Source of the DNA: Solibacillus isronensis | GTDB lineage: Bacteria; Bacillota; Bacilli; Bacillales_A; Planococcaceae | Length of the DNA stretch: 64,000 bases | Direction of reading: 5' to 3' | NCBI RefSeq assembly: GCF_900168685.1 | Contig: NZ_FVZN01000006.1 | Span: 1-64,000, forward strand | Shown here: positions 34,235 to 43,414 of the stretch, piece after piece | How the letters are laid out: the number at the start of each line of letters is the position of its first letter | Numbering within the stretch: the stretch's first letter is position 1 | Notes under the pieces: generated by a model | The model's database searches: none | What the model was told of the DNA's origin: nothing | The model's input: only the letters and a program-made list of their open reading frames with translations | Translations under genes and position numbers: made by a program

Positions 34235-36352
34235 CTACTTTTCTACCTTTAATAAGCGCAACGAATTTAAAACAACGATTAATGTTGCGCCCATGTCTGC
34301 AAAAATTGCAATCCATAACGTTAGCCAGCCTGGGATGATGAGTAAAATCGCAACTAATTTCAGACCGAGCGCAAATGTAATGTTTTGTTTAATAATATTT
34401 AATGCTTTTCTGCTAAGTTTCATTGTATATGGGAGTTTTGAAAGGTCATCTGCCATAAATACAATTTGAGCAGTTTCCAGTGCTGCATCAGTACCTGCAC
34501 CGCCCATCGCAATTCCAATATTTGCTGCAGCCAATGCCGGCGCATCATTGACCCCATCACCAATCATCGCAACCGACCCGTACTGCTGTTGCAATTCTTT
34601 CATTGCCTTTAACTTATCGTGCGGCATAAGATTTGCCCGTATGTCACTTATCTGTAGTTGTTGGGCAATTTTTTGTGCGGTCAATTGTGCATCACCTGTC
34701 AGCATAACTGTATGTTTAACACTATTTTCTTGAAGTGTTTGAATAACCTTTTTACTTTCAGGACGAATTTGATCCGCTATCGATAAAATCCCTAAAACAC
34801 GTTCGTTATTTGCAGCAAGGATTACCGAATGACCATTTGAAGCAAGCTGATCAATTGTTTTTAATAGTTGTTGTGAAACAGTAACAATCGATTGTATCCA
34901 AGGAACACTTCCAGCATAAATTACTTCGCCTTGCACTGTTCCATATGCCCCTTTTCCTGTCACGGACTGAAACTCCTCCACAGCAGGGACGGTAACTTTT
35001 TCGTCAAATGCCTTTGCTAAAATTGCGCGTGCTAATGGATGCTGCGACTTTTTTTCTACTGCTGCTATCTTTGCAAGTAATGTACGCCAATCTTCGGCAT
35101 TATTTTCTACTATTATTTCCATTACTTCCGGCTGCCCTTTTGTAAGGGTACCTGTTTTATCGAAGGCTACTGCTTTAATACGACCTAGCTCCTCCAAATA
35201 TGCGCCACCTTTAATTAAAACACCATTGCGCGCCGCATTCCCGATCGCAGTAACAATTGCTACAGGTGTTGAAATTACAAGTGCACATGGGCAGCCAACT
35301 ACTAAAACAGCTAAGCCTTGATAAATCCAATGCAGCCAGTCTCCTGTAACAACACTCGGAACGACGGCTACCAGCAAGGCTACTATCATAATGGCTGGTG
35401 TATAATACTTGGCAAAGCGGTCAACAAACTTTTGCGAAGGGGCTTTTTCAGCCTGCGCTTCTTCGACTAAATGAATGATTTTTGCAATGGTTGTATCTTC
35501 CACCCTTTTTGTTACTTCTATTTCTAAAGCGCCTGCTTCATTTAATGTACCTGCAAAAACTGCATCTCCGATATTTTTTGTCACTGGTAAAGATTCGCCG
35601 GTAATTGCAGCCTGGTTTACAGTGGAAATTCCTGCTGCGACAATACCATCCATTGCAATTTTCTGTCCTGGTTTAACAATAAGTATATCCCCAACTTGAA
35701 TATCTTCCGTCGCCAGCTCCATTTCCCGAAGATGCGTACCATGGCCTCTTTTAATCATGGCAGTCTTCGGTGTCAAATCAACCAATTGAGTAATCGATTG
35801 GCGTGCTTTGTTCATTGAGTATGCTTCCAATGCCTCACTAACAGCAAAAAGAAATACGACAATTGCTGCTTCCTGCCATTCACCGATAATCGCTGCACCG
35901 ATAATCGCAATCGTCATCAAAGTTTTCATATCAAACTCTAAACGCAGTAAATTTTTTATACCTGTTATGAAAATGGGGTAACCTCCAACAATGATAGCAA
36001 TGGCATATAGACTATTTGCGTACAGTTGCCCTTCGTTAAAAACATAGCTACATATAACACCAATCAAAACAAAAAGTAATGAAAACCCTGCCAACTGATT
36101 TTCTCTACGTTTATAAAATGGGACTTTCTCTATTACTTTCCGTTCATTTGCCGGCGTAACTTTAATACCGTCAAATGCTCCGGCAGCTTCAAGTTCTGCA
36201 ACGGACACATCTCCTGTTACAGTCAATTTTGCCGCTCCAAAGTTCAATTGCACTTTTCTTACGGAATCAATGTCTTTTATATTTCGTTCAAACTTTGCCG
36301 CGCAGTTGGCACAAGATAAATTTTCCAGGCGGTATTGTACAGTTTTTTCCAC
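34235..36352 (-). CDS. cadA: Cadmium/zinc-exporting P-type ATPase CadA
   Basis: The start is probably the GTG at 36352, eleven bases past AAGGAG, giving 705 residues. An N-terminal heavy-metal domain has LSCANCAAKFE (CxxC) near 13. About eight membrane helices follow, with the transport motif GCPCALVISTPVAIV near 360, the phosphorylation site DKTGTLTKGQ near 403 and the hinge GDGVNDAPAL near 605. It exports Cd2+, Zn2+ or Pb2+. cadC lies immediately upstream with its stop inside the ribosome site, indicating coupling. Confidence 0.94.
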   Translation of the reverse strand: MEKTVQYRLENLSCANCAAKFERNIKDIDSVRKVQLNFGAAKLTVTGDVSVAELEAAGAFDGIKVTPANERKVIEKVPFYKRRENQLAGFSLLFVLIGVICSYVFNEGQLYANSLYAIAIIVGGYPIFITGIKNLLRLEFDMKTLMTIAIIGAAIIGEWQEAAIVVFLFAVSEALEAYSMNKARQSITQLVDLTPKTAMIKRGHGTHLREMELATEDIQVGDILIVKPGQKIAMDGIVAAGISTVNQAAITGESLPVTKNIGDAVFAGTLNEAGALEIEVTKRVEDTTIAKIIHLVEEAQAEKAPSQKFVDRFAKYYTPAIMIVALLVAVVPSVVTGDWLHWIYQGLAVLVVGCPCALVISTPVAIVTAIGNAARNGVLIKGGAYLEELGRIKAVAFDKTGTLTKGQPEVMEIIVENNAEDWRTLLAKIAAVEKKSQHPLARAILAKAFDEKVTVPAVEEFQSVTGKGAYGTVQGEVIYAGSVPWIQSIVTVSQQLLKTIDQLASNGHSVILAANNERVLGILSIADQIRPESKKVIQTLQENSVKHTVMLTGDAQLTAQKIAQQLQISDIRANLMPHDKLKAMKELQQQYGSVAMIGDGVNDAPALAAANIGIAMGGAGTDAALETAQIVFMADDLSKLPYTMKLSRKALNIIKQNITFALGLKLVAILLIIPGWLTLWIAIFADMGATLIVVLNSLRLLKVEK

Positions 36353-36360
36353 GATAAAAT

Positions 36361-36702
36361 TCACTCCTTCGAATGTTCATAAGCAATCATTACAATTTGA
36401 TAAACGTGATCATCGGCCAAAGAGTAATAAACCAGTTTCCCTTCCCGAGCGGATTTTGCCAATCCATGCTCCTTTAAATATCTTAAATGATGGGATGCGG
36501 TTGCTGTACTCGTTCCAAGAATCGCCGCTACATCGCATACACATAAACGTTCTTCTATTGTGAGCGCAAATGTAATTTTCAGCCGTGTTTCATCTGCGAG
36601 CGCTTTTAGAAATTTTGCTACTTTTGACAGTTCCGGCATTTGTCCTCTGACAGCCTCGACCGCCTGTACATTCACCTTTGTTACATCGCAAGTTTCCTTC
36701 AC
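36361..36702 (-). CDS. cadC: ArsR/SmtB-family metal repressor CadC
   Basis: The GTG at 36702, six bases after GAGGTG, gives 113 residues. It has the winged-helix core (ADETRLKITFAL, TSTATASHHLRYLKEHGL) and the CadC metal-site cysteines in ERLCVCDVAA near 53, plus an N-terminal Cys in KETCDV near 5. Metal binding would release it from its operator at 36761-36778, which overlaps the -35 box, so that cadA is induced by Cd/Zn/Pb. Confidence 0.93.
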   Translation of the reverse strand: MKETCDVTKVNVQAVEAVRGQMPELSKVAKFLKALADETRLKITFALTIEERLCVCDVAAILGTSTATASHHLRYLKEHGLAKSAREGKLVYYSLADDHVYQIVMIAYEHSKE

Positions 36703-36736
36703 TGTTCGCACCTCATTCTAATAGTCGTTTGAATGT

Positions 36737-36778
36737 ATTATAGCTTATGCACATACAACGTTCAAATGAACATTTGAA
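36737..36778 (-). promoter_or_regulatory. cadC promoter with overlapping CadC operator
   Basis: The promoter is TTGAAC (36760-36765), 17 bases, TATAAT (36737-36742). A perfect 8-2-8 palindrome TTCAAATG AA CATTTGAA (36761-36778) covers the -35 box. The shape and position match operators of CadC/SmtB repressors. A further half-site (TTTGAATG at 36728-36735) lies downstream. Confidence 0.85.
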
Positions 36779-36802
36779 TGAAAAAAGTTGGGGGCAGAAA
36801 TT

Positions 36803-36840
36803 AAAACACCCTTTTTCTCATTGAGAAAAAGGGTGTTTTA
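36803..36840 (-). terminator. Terminator after the penicillin-acylase-family gene
   Basis: A perfect stem AAAACACCCTTTTTCTC / GAGAAAAAGGGTGTTTT, nearly palindromic, sits between the acylase stop and cadC upstream region. Confidence 0.85.
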
Positions 36841-36848
36841 CTTTATTT

Positions 36849-39260
36849 CTATTCAGCTTTTAATATTAATTCGTAACCATGGTCAACTTCGCCATTGATT
36901 TTTGTTTTATGATAGCGCCCGTAAACCCAGTTTGAAGTCTGGTTGTCATACCATTTAGACTTCACATGTCCGCTCTGTCCTGGACCAACAATATGATATG
37001 CTGATGATAAATCATCCAAGTCGGCAACAAAGCGCCATGATGCACCGTGATTTACATTTCCGCTGCCATCTTCAGAAGCTGCCTGCACGGTAACACTAGA
37101 ACCGCCAACCGGTAGTTTTTCAGGGTTGACATAGTCTGCTAAAAAGTCAGATGCGCTTGCTAATGGATGATCAAATGTCAGCTGATTATAGCTGCCCCAT
37201 TTCCATTTTGAAACAGACGTCCCAAATTTACCTTTAATCTTCGTTACAGCATCCTCGAATGCAGTATAAACGAATTTATCCAATCCGCCTTCTTCTGTAA
37301 TCCAGACTCCCGGATTACCTGCATATGCATCACGCAGCATTTGGTCGGTGATTTGCGATTTGCCAGGCATTAATTTATAAACATCTTCCGGCATTGCATC
37401 TTGGAATAATGCTTTTTCCATATTTTCGATTAAGAAGTGGTATACAAGTGGTGCCCCTTGATCTTTGTCATCGTAATACTCCCATTCTTCCAGAAGGGTA
37501 ATGACACTCTTGTACTTGCCGTCTTTATCTTGAGCCTTAATCGTTTCAAGCAAGTTTGGTAAAAATTCTTCGGCATGCAAATTCTTTTTATCCATTTGCA
37601 TACCTTTCATTTCCGCAACAGTCAGCTTTAATAATTCACCTGTTTCCTCATCATACATCGGTGTTTTAATCATCTCTACGATTCGCTCATATCGATAAGG
37701 CTGTGCCCAAAGATTTGAAATATGATAAGGGTATTCCTCGCCTACAACTTGATTGTTCGCTGTTGCAATATAGCCTTCTTCCGGATTAATAACAGTTGGC
37801 AGCTCATCAAATGGGATATAGCTTTCCCAGCCGTATTCGGACGAGTTCCCCGGCACTGGTAATGAACCTGTACCTTGTTTACGGATTGGTACTAGACCAT
37901 TTGCTTTGTATGCAATTGTTCCATCAGTTGAAGCAAACACAAAGTTTTGTGCCGGTGCTTTAAAGTCCTCTAGCGCAACTTCAAACTCTTCCCAGTTTGT
38001 CGCTTTATTGAAACCTAATACTGCTTTTAATTCTTGTGTTGATTGCAGTGCTGTCCACTGCATAGAAAACTGCTCTTTCATCTGTGTATCTTTTAGCATA
38101 ATGTTAGAAATGATTGGACCATGGCGTGTTTCCACAACTTCAAAGTCCACCGTTTCACCGTCTTTTACTTTGATCGGTTCTTGTCGTACAGTTGCCTCTT
38201 CCCATTCACCGTCATATTCAAATTCATAAGGGTTTTCCGGGTTTGGTTTTTCAATATATAAATCTTGCACATCCGGGTTTACATTCGTTACACCCCATGC
38301 AATTTGTTCGTTATGCCCAAGAATAATTCCAGGGATCCCTGCAAAAATTACACCACTTACATTTTGTTCAGGTGATTCCAGATGCATTTGATACCATACA
38401 GATGGCGTGCTTAATCCTAGATGCGGATCATCTGCAAGTAATGGCTTACCTGACTTTGTCAGCTCACCACTTACAACCCAGTTATTACTGCCGTTATGTT
38501 CTGACGGTAAATAATCTGTCGGAATGGCACTTGCTATATCCGTTTCCAGATTTAAATTCGCTTCAATAATCGATTGAGCATTTTCCGGATACTCTACAAA
38601 TAACTCTTCAGCTTGTTCTTTTGTATAGTTTTGCATTGCCCATGATCGGAAAGCTTGTTGATTCCAGTTTCCGCCCAAGTCATACGCCATATATTTTCCG
38701 ATTGTCAATGAATCGATCGGTGTCCAAGCTTCAGGCGTATACCCAAGTAGTTTGAACTCATATGAAAGTTTGCTTGTATCTTTTACTTCATCGATAAAGG
38801 CATTTACACCTTCCGCATACCATTCAAGAATTTGTTTTGACTGTGCATCATAGTCATCCCATGATAACTCTGCAGCATGTCGTAAACTGAATGTACGGAA
38901 AAACTTATCTGTATTTACTGCAGATTCCCCTACCACTTCAGCTAAAGTACCACTTGCTTGGCGGCGCGCTAAATCCATTTGGAATAAACGATCCTGTGCC
39001 TGTACATAGCCTTGTGCACGGTAAAGGTCCGCATCAGACTTGGCCACAATGTGCGGAACTCCTACCCCATCTCTCGTAACTTCCACATCATTATCTAAAA
39101 TCGATACCGCGAGCTCACCTTCAATGACAGGTTTAGAATTTGCTACGTATAAGTGCAATCCTGCTACCGCTGCACCTCCTACAATAATTAAAATCCCAAC
39201 TGCCCAAATGACGATGTTTATAAATTTGCGCCCTTTTGACTTTTTCGCCTGTTGTGCCAT
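36849..39260 (-). CDS. Penicillin-acylase-family N-terminal-nucleophile amidohydrolase
   Basis: The ATG at 39260 follows GAGGTGG and gives 803 residues. An N-terminal membrane helix (about 14-38) serves as signal/anchor. The family's autocatalytic cleavage site is in HNGSNNWVVSG, with nucleophile Ser258; the N-terminal chain would be alpha, and the remainder beta. GIPGIILGHNEQIAWG and the C-terminal GSSVTVQAAS are further family motifs. It hydrolyses an amide bond; substrates could be acyl-homoserine lactones, beta-lactam side chains or lipopeptides. It is probably exported. Confidence 0.88.
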   Translation of the reverse strand: MAQQAKKSKGRKFINIVIWAVGILIIVGGAAVAGLHLYVANSKPVIEGELAVSILDNDVEVTRDGVGVPHIVAKSDADLYRAQGYVQAQDRLFQMDLARRQASGTLAEVVGESAVNTDKFFRTFSLRHAAELSWDDYDAQSKQILEWYAEGVNAFIDEVKDTSKLSYEFKLLGYTPEAWTPIDSLTIGKYMAYDLGGNWNQQAFRSWAMQNYTKEQAEELFVEYPENAQSIIEANLNLETDIASAIPTDYLPSEHNGSNNWVVSGELTKSGKPLLADDPHLGLSTPSVWYQMHLESPEQNVSGVIFAGIPGIILGHNEQIAWGVTNVNPDVQDLYIEKPNPENPYEFEYDGEWEEATVRQEPIKVKDGETVDFEVVETRHGPIISNIMLKDTQMKEQFSMQWTALQSTQELKAVLGFNKATNWEEFEVALEDFKAPAQNFVFASTDGTIAYKANGLVPIRKQGTGSLPVPGNSSEYGWESYIPFDELPTVINPEEGYIATANNQVVGEEYPYHISNLWAQPYRYERIVEMIKTPMYDEETGELLKLTVAEMKGMQMDKKNLHAEEFLPNLLETIKAQDKDGKYKSVITLLEEWEYYDDKDQGAPLVYHFLIENMEKALFQDAMPEDVYKLMPGKSQITDQMLRDAYAGNPGVWITEEGGLDKFVYTAFEDAVTKIKGKFGTSVSKWKWGSYNQLTFDHPLASASDFLADYVNPEKLPVGGSSVTVQAASEDGSGNVNHGASWRFVADLDDLSSAYHIVGPGQSGHVKSKWYDNQTSNWVYGRYHKTKINGEVDHGYELILKAE

Positions 39261-39338
39261 AAATTCCACCTCTTTTTTTCTGTTTTTTACAAAGCTTTAT
39301 TATGCTTTTAAAGTTCCGTTTCTATTAGTCTATTCATC

Positions 39339-40097
39339 TTACACCGTTTTTAATTTTAATACGATAGGGCAATGATCGCTACCTAAAATTTCTGAATGTA
39401 TAGATGCTTCCTCTACTTTTTCAACAAGTCGGTCAGAGATAATAAAATAGTCAATGCGCCAGCCGATATTTCGCTCACGTACTTTCGCCATATAACTCCA
39501 CCACGTAAAATGGTCGGTTAAGTTCGGATGGAAATGACGAAACGTATCCGTAAATCCACTTGAAAGTAATTCTGTCATCTTTCCGCGCTCTTCATATGTA
39601 AATCCAGAGTTCCCAATATTAGATTTCACATTTTTAATATCCAGTTCACTATGTGCAACATTTAAATCTCCACAATAAATGACGGGCTTTTTCGCATCAA
39701 GTTCCTTCAAATATAGTGCCATCCGGTCTTCCCATTGCAGCCGCTCTTCCAAACGAGTTAAATCTCTCTTTGCATTCGGTGTGTATGTATTCACTAAATA
39801 AAAGTTTTCATACTCCAATGTAAGGATGCGGCCTTCATCTGCTGCAATTTCATTTTCGATGCCGTAGTACACTGCTAACGGTTCATGTTTCGTAAATACA
39901 GCTGTACCGGAATAACCTTTTTTCACTGCTGAATGCCAATATTGATAATATCCTTCCAGTTGAAGGTCAATCTGTCCTACCTGGCATTTCGTTTCCTGGA
40001 TACAGAAAAAGTCCGCATCCATTTCACGGAAATAATCCAAAAATCCTTTATTTACACAAGCACGAATCCCGTTCACATTCCACGAAATAAATTTCAT
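39339..40097 (-). CDS. exoA: Exodeoxyribonuclease III / AP endonuclease ExoA
   Basis: The ATG at 40097, after a GGAG site, gives 252 residues, the same as B. subtilis ExoA. Catalytic motifs: ISWNVNGIRA (4-13), FFCIQETKCQ (32-41), YCGDLNVAH, DHFTWWSY and GSDHCPIVL at the end. It cuts at abasic sites in base-excision repair. Its stop lies about 80 bases from the acylase start. Confidence 0.95.
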   Translation of the reverse strand: MKFISWNVNGIRACVNKGFLDYFREMDADFFCIQETKCQVGQIDLQLEGYYQYWHSAVKKGYSGTAVFTKHEPLAVYYGIENEIAADEGRILTLEYENFYLVNTYTPNAKRDLTRLEERLQWEDRMALYLKELDAKKPVIYCGDLNVAHSELDIKNVKSNIGNSGFTYEERGKMTELLSSGFTDTFRHFHPNLTDHFTWWSYMAKVRERNIGWRIDYFIISDRLVEKVEEASIHSEILGSDHCPIVLKLKTV

Positions 40098-40139
40098 CTT
40101 TCTTACTCCTTTTATGTAACCCATATTAATTATCCATTA

Positions 40140-40174
40140 AAAAAAAGAGAACCCGCGCTAAATTAGCACGAGTT
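40140..40174 (-). terminator. Terminator after murB
   Basis: A stem AACTCGTGCTAA / TTAGCGCGGGTT (two G-T pairs) followed by TCTCTTTTTT on the minus strand. Confidence 0.8.
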
Positions 40175-40198
40175 GAAGTCATTTTATATCGTCCAAGA

Positions 40199-41119
40199 TT
40201 AGTCTTCACCGACGATTTTTACTTCCATTTCCAAGTCGATATCGTACTTCTCTTTTACAACACGCTGTACCATTTGAATTGTATCGATATAGTCCTTTGC
40301 CGTAGCATTGTTTTTATTGACGATAAATCCTGCATGCTTTGTAGAAACTTCTGCTCCACCGACACCTTTACCTTGCAATTCACTATCCTGAATAAGCTTA
40401 CCTGCAAAATAGCCTGGAGGACGTTTGAATACACTGCCTGCCGAAGGATATTCAAGCGGCTGCTTCGATTCACGCTGGAACGTTAAATCAGCAATCTTCT
40501 CATCGATTTGCTTTTGATCACCGTGTGCTAATTGGAACGTAGCAGACAATACAAAATAGCCTTTTTTTGCAATAATGCTTTTCCGGTAAGAAAGTTCAAG
40601 TTGCTCGTTGTTCAGCTCAAGAAGCTCTCCTTCCGGTGTGAGTACTTTACAAGATGTGACGATGTCTTTAACCTCGCCACCGTAAGCGCCGGCATTCATT
40701 GCCATTGCTCCACCGATTGAACCTGGAATACCGCATGCAAACTCAAAACCGGTTAAGCTCTGAGCTGCGACTTGTTTTGATACTTCTTTAATCAATGCAC
40801 CGCTTTGTGCATAAACCGTATCACCTTCAATGCGAATTTCGTCCAATAAAGCAAAATGCAGGACGATTCCACGTACACCGCCATCACGTACGACCATATT
40901 GGAGCCGTTCCCCAGCATGAGTAGCGGTATATTATTTTCATATGCATACTTAACGACAGCTGCTGCTTGCTCTTCAGTTTTCGGCAACACTAAAATATCT
41001 GCCTTACCGCCAAGTTTTGTCATCGTATATTTTTTTAATGTTTCATTTTTTTTTATATTAGTTGAAGGGATCCATTGTAATAAATCATTTTCCCACTGTT
41101 GAATTGTCATAAAAAACAT
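40199..41119 (-). CDS. murB: UDP-N-acetylenolpyruvoylglucosamine reductase MurB
   Basis: The ATG at 41119 follows AGGAAAGG and gives 306 residues; the upstream extension of the frame lacks a ribosome site. The FAD-binding motif LGNGSNMVVRDGG is near 76 and the second FAD motif GIPGSIGGAMAMNAGAYGGE near 130. The catalytic Ser is in YPSAGSVFKRP near 238 and the terminal Glu near 298. It makes UDP-MurNAc for peptidoglycan. It is a type II MurB. Confidence 0.95.
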   Translation of the reverse strand: MFFMTIQQWENDLLQWIPSTNIKKNETLKKYTMTKLGGKADILVLPKTEEQAAAVVKYAYENNIPLLMLGNGSNMVVRDGGVRGIVLHFALLDEIRIEGDTVYAQSGALIKEVSKQVAAQSLTGFEFACGIPGSIGGAMAMNAGAYGGEVKDIVTSCKVLTPEGELLELNNEQLELSYRKSIIAKKGYFVLSATFQLAHGDQKQIDEKIADLTFQRESKQPLEYPSAGSVFKRPPGYFAGKLIQDSELQGKGVGGAEVSTKHAGFIVNKNNATAKDYIDTIQMVQRVVKEKYDIDLEMEVKIVGED

Positions 41120-41195
41120 TTTCCTTTCCTGTAAAGCTGACGTACTTTTTAAGTATCTGTTTTTATAACGCTTTTTACAAGTAAAACAGCATGAT

Positions 41196-41501
41196 TTATA
41201 ACCAAGTTTTCGCCCATATTTCAATTTCTCTCACAGTTTGTTCAAGTGAACGCCCTTTATCCGTTAAATTATACTCAACACGAACCGGTACTTCTGAATA
41301 CACTTTCCGTTCAACAATACCTTCTTTTTCGAGCTCTTTTAATCGCTCTGACAGTAAGCGTCCACTAATCGGCAATGCTGCTTCGATCGCATTGAAACGT
41401 TGAGGTCCTTCCAATAATTGATAAATAATTAAAGCTGTCCAGCGTTTCCCGACTAGCTCCATTGCTTTTGATAGACGCGGACATAGTGCTGACTCTTTCA
41501 T
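41196..41501 (-). CDS. HxlR/MarR-type regulator resembling YodB/CatR
   Basis: The ATG at 41501, behind GAGGTG, gives 101 residues. The N-terminus MKESALCPRL carries a single cysteine at position 7, in the same place as the redox-sensing Cys6 of YodB or Cys7 of CatR. The HxlR winged helix follows (GKRWTALIIYQLLEGPQRF, then RLLSERLKELEKEGIV). Such proteins repress azoreductase genes and are inactivated by quinones or diamide. The gene lies directly downstream of azoR. Confidence 0.85.
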   Translation of the reverse strand: MKESALCPRLSKAMELVGKRWTALIIYQLLEGPQRFNAIEAALPISGRLLSERLKELEKEGIVERKVYSEVPVRVEYNLTDKGRSLEQTVREIEIWAKTWL

Positions 41502-41585
41502 TTTCTTCACCTCATATTCACTACTCTAAAACTAAATTTATTTAACTGCTACTTATTATATTACCACTTCTCATTAATTACGAAA

Positions 41586-41600
41586 AGTAAGTAGCTTACT
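41586..41600. promoter_or_regulatory. Palindrome upstream of the HxlR-type gene
   Basis: AGTAAG TAG CTTACT is a perfect 6-3-6 inverted repeat about 85 bases before the regulator start. YodB-family operators contain similar TTAC/GTAA halves. It is a candidate autoregulatory site. Confidence 0.5.
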
Positions 41601-41642
41601 GCCAAGTGAATTTTTATCTTAATACATGCTGTTGACCGACTA

Positions 41643-41682
41643 AAAAAAGAAGGGAGCTCACAACTTTGTGAGCAACCCTTCT
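41643..41682 (-). terminator. Terminator after azoR
   Basis: A stem AGAAGGGTTGCTCACA / TGTGAGCTCCCTTCT followed by seven T on the minus strand. Confidence 0.85.
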
Positions 41683-41702
41683 CTACTATATGAATAATTA
41701 AA

Positions 41703-42341
41703 TTAAGCTGTTACTTTTGCCAAATTTTGCGCTGCAGCTTTTACTTTTTCTAAGCCATCAGCAATAATTTGTTCAGCTCCAGCTGGATTTGAAGCATGAC
41801 CTTCGATAATAACTTCATCAATTTTTTCCATACCAAATACGCCACCGATAACTGCATTAATATAGTTTACTGACATTTCTGATGCAGATGCTTGTGGTGT
41901 TGAGTAAATACCTCCACGTGCGTTTAATACGATATATTTTTTGTCAGTCATTAAGCTTACTAATTCACCTTGTTCATTGTACTTGAATGAATAGCCAGCG
42001 CCATAAGTGTAATCGATGAATGATTGTAATGCTGCTGGAATTGTTAAGTTCCATAATGGGAATGCAAATACTACTACATCTGCAGCTGTTAATACTTCAC
42101 GAGATTTGTTGAAAGCAGCTAAAGAACCTGCTTCGATTGCTGATAATTCTTCGCCTGCTTGTGCTTTACCGAAAGCGTTGAATAATTCTTGACCGAAATA
42201 TGGCATATTCTCTTCGAATACATCAAAAGTTGTTACGTTTAAACCTTCATTGTTCGCTATTTCAGCCATGAATGTTTCATACATTTTTGTTGATACGCCA
42301 TCTGGACGGTTATTTGCTTTTACTACTAATACGTTTGTCAT
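41703..42341 (-). CDS. azoR: FMN-dependent NADH:azoreductase (quinone reductase)
   Basis: The 212-residue flavodoxin-fold protein begins TNVLVVKANNRPDG. The FMN-contact segment FAFPLWNLTIPAALQSFIDY lies near 97-117 and the second loop NARGGIYS near 146. It reduces quinones and azo compounds by two electrons. The start is the ATG at 42341, eight bases after GGAG; an ATG six bases upstream is too close. The promoter and a palindrome (42401-42422) upstream fit control by the neighbouring HxlR-type regulator. Confidence 0.92.
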   Translation of the reverse strand: MTNVLVVKANNRPDGVSTKMYETFMAEIANNEGLNVTTFDVFEENMPYFGQELFNAFGKAQAGEELSAIEAGSLAAFNKSREVLTAADVVVFAFPLWNLTIPAALQSFIDYTYGAGYSFKYNEQGELVSLMTDKKYIVLNARGGIYSTPQASASEMSVNYINAVIGGVFGMEKIDEVIIEGHASNPAGAEQIIADGLEKVKAAAQNLAKVTA

Positions 42342-42400
42342 TTTCATTTCTCCCTACTATTTTCAATATTATTTATTTTTGAAATTTTATCTTGTTTTAA

Positions 42401-42456
42401 AGTATCTCAATTTCGAGGTACTTGTATATAATAAAAGAACAACCTAAAAAAATCAA
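42401..42456 (-). promoter_or_regulatory. azoR promoter with operator-like palindrome
   Basis: The minus strand reads TTGATT (42451-42456), 17 bases, TATTAT (42428-42433). A spaced inverted repeat AGTACCTC-GAAATT-GAGATACT (42401-42422, 7 of 8 pairs) covers the predicted start site, a usual position for a repressor. Confidence 0.7.
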
Positions 42457-42554
42457 TTAGATTGTCCTCATACTTTAGTCTGAATTCCTATTTCGTGTTT
42501 ATATAAAAATACGAATCTAGGTAAAATTCCCTGTTCAAACCCTGTTAACTCCTG

Positions 42555-43259
42555 TTAAATATCACAAGAATCATCGGTACACGCAGCACCGTCTACCCCT
42601 TGCATTTTCAAAGGCTTACGTAAACCCATTTCCTGAGCTGCCTTTTCAATCGTTTGTTCAAACACTTCCTGTGGCTGTGCACCTGAAATGCCGTACTTAT
42701 TATCAATGACAAAGAATGGTACACCGCGTACACCAAGATTTTGAGCGACCGCAATATCTTGCTGCACCTGCTCCATATACTCATTACTTTCAATAACTTG
42801 ACGAGCTTTTTCTGTCGATAATCCAACTTCTTTTGCTAATGTCAGTAATACCTCAGTTTGTCCGATCGCTTCACCTTCTAAAAAGTAAGCTTTTAAAACG
42901 CGCTCGGTAAACTCTTTTTCTTTGCCTTCTGTTTCAGCCCATTTTGCTAAACGGTGCGCTTTTACAGTATTTGCACTTTTCATTTCATCAAAATTGTACT
43001 CAAGCCCGACTTCTTTGGCACGTGCTGTAACATTTGCTGTCATTTTCTTCACTTCATCTAATGAGATCTGGTATTTTCGTGACAGTTCTTCATATACAGA
43101 GCTTGTCGTATTAACTGGTGTGGAAGGATCCAATAAATAGCTTTTATATGCTACTTCAATCGCATCACCATATCCAAGTTCATCTAATGCGATTTCTAAT
43201 TGTTTCTTGCCGATATAGCAAAAAGGACATACATAGTCAGACCATACTTCAATTTTCAT
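42555..43259 (-). CDS. DsbA-family (FrnE-like) thioredoxin-fold oxidoreductase
   Basis: The ATG at 43259 gives 234 residues. The active site CPFC is in WSDYVCPFCYIGKK (residues 6-19), and the cis-proline loop is GVRGVPFFVI near 175. A C-terminal Cys-containing tail (DGAACTDDSCDI) ends the protein. No signal peptide is present, so it is cytoplasmic, like FrnE/YwbO proteins implicated in disulfide or polyketide chemistry. The substrate is unknown. Confidence 0.88.
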   Translation of the reverse strand: MKIEVWSDYVCPFCYIGKKQLEIALDELGYGDAIEVAYKSYLLDPSTPVNTTSSVYEELSRKYQISLDEVKKMTANVTARAKEVGLEYNFDEMKSANTVKAHRLAKWAETEGKEKEFTERVLKAYFLEGEAIGQTEVLLTLAKEVGLSTEKARQVIESNEYMEQVQQDIAVAQNLGVRGVPFFVIDNKYGISGAQPQEVFEQTIEKAAQEMGLRKPLKMQGVDGAACTDDSCDI

Positions 43260-43414
43260 GCTAATCACTCTCCTTGTCTTGTATTGTAGCGAGCAACTAT
43301 TCAAAAGTACAATGTTTGAAACTAGCCCCCTAGCTCAGGGAATTTTTATTATGTGACAACAGCTGAATAAATCCTGGTCAATTACCCTATGCTAAAAAAT
43401 AAAAAGGTGATATT

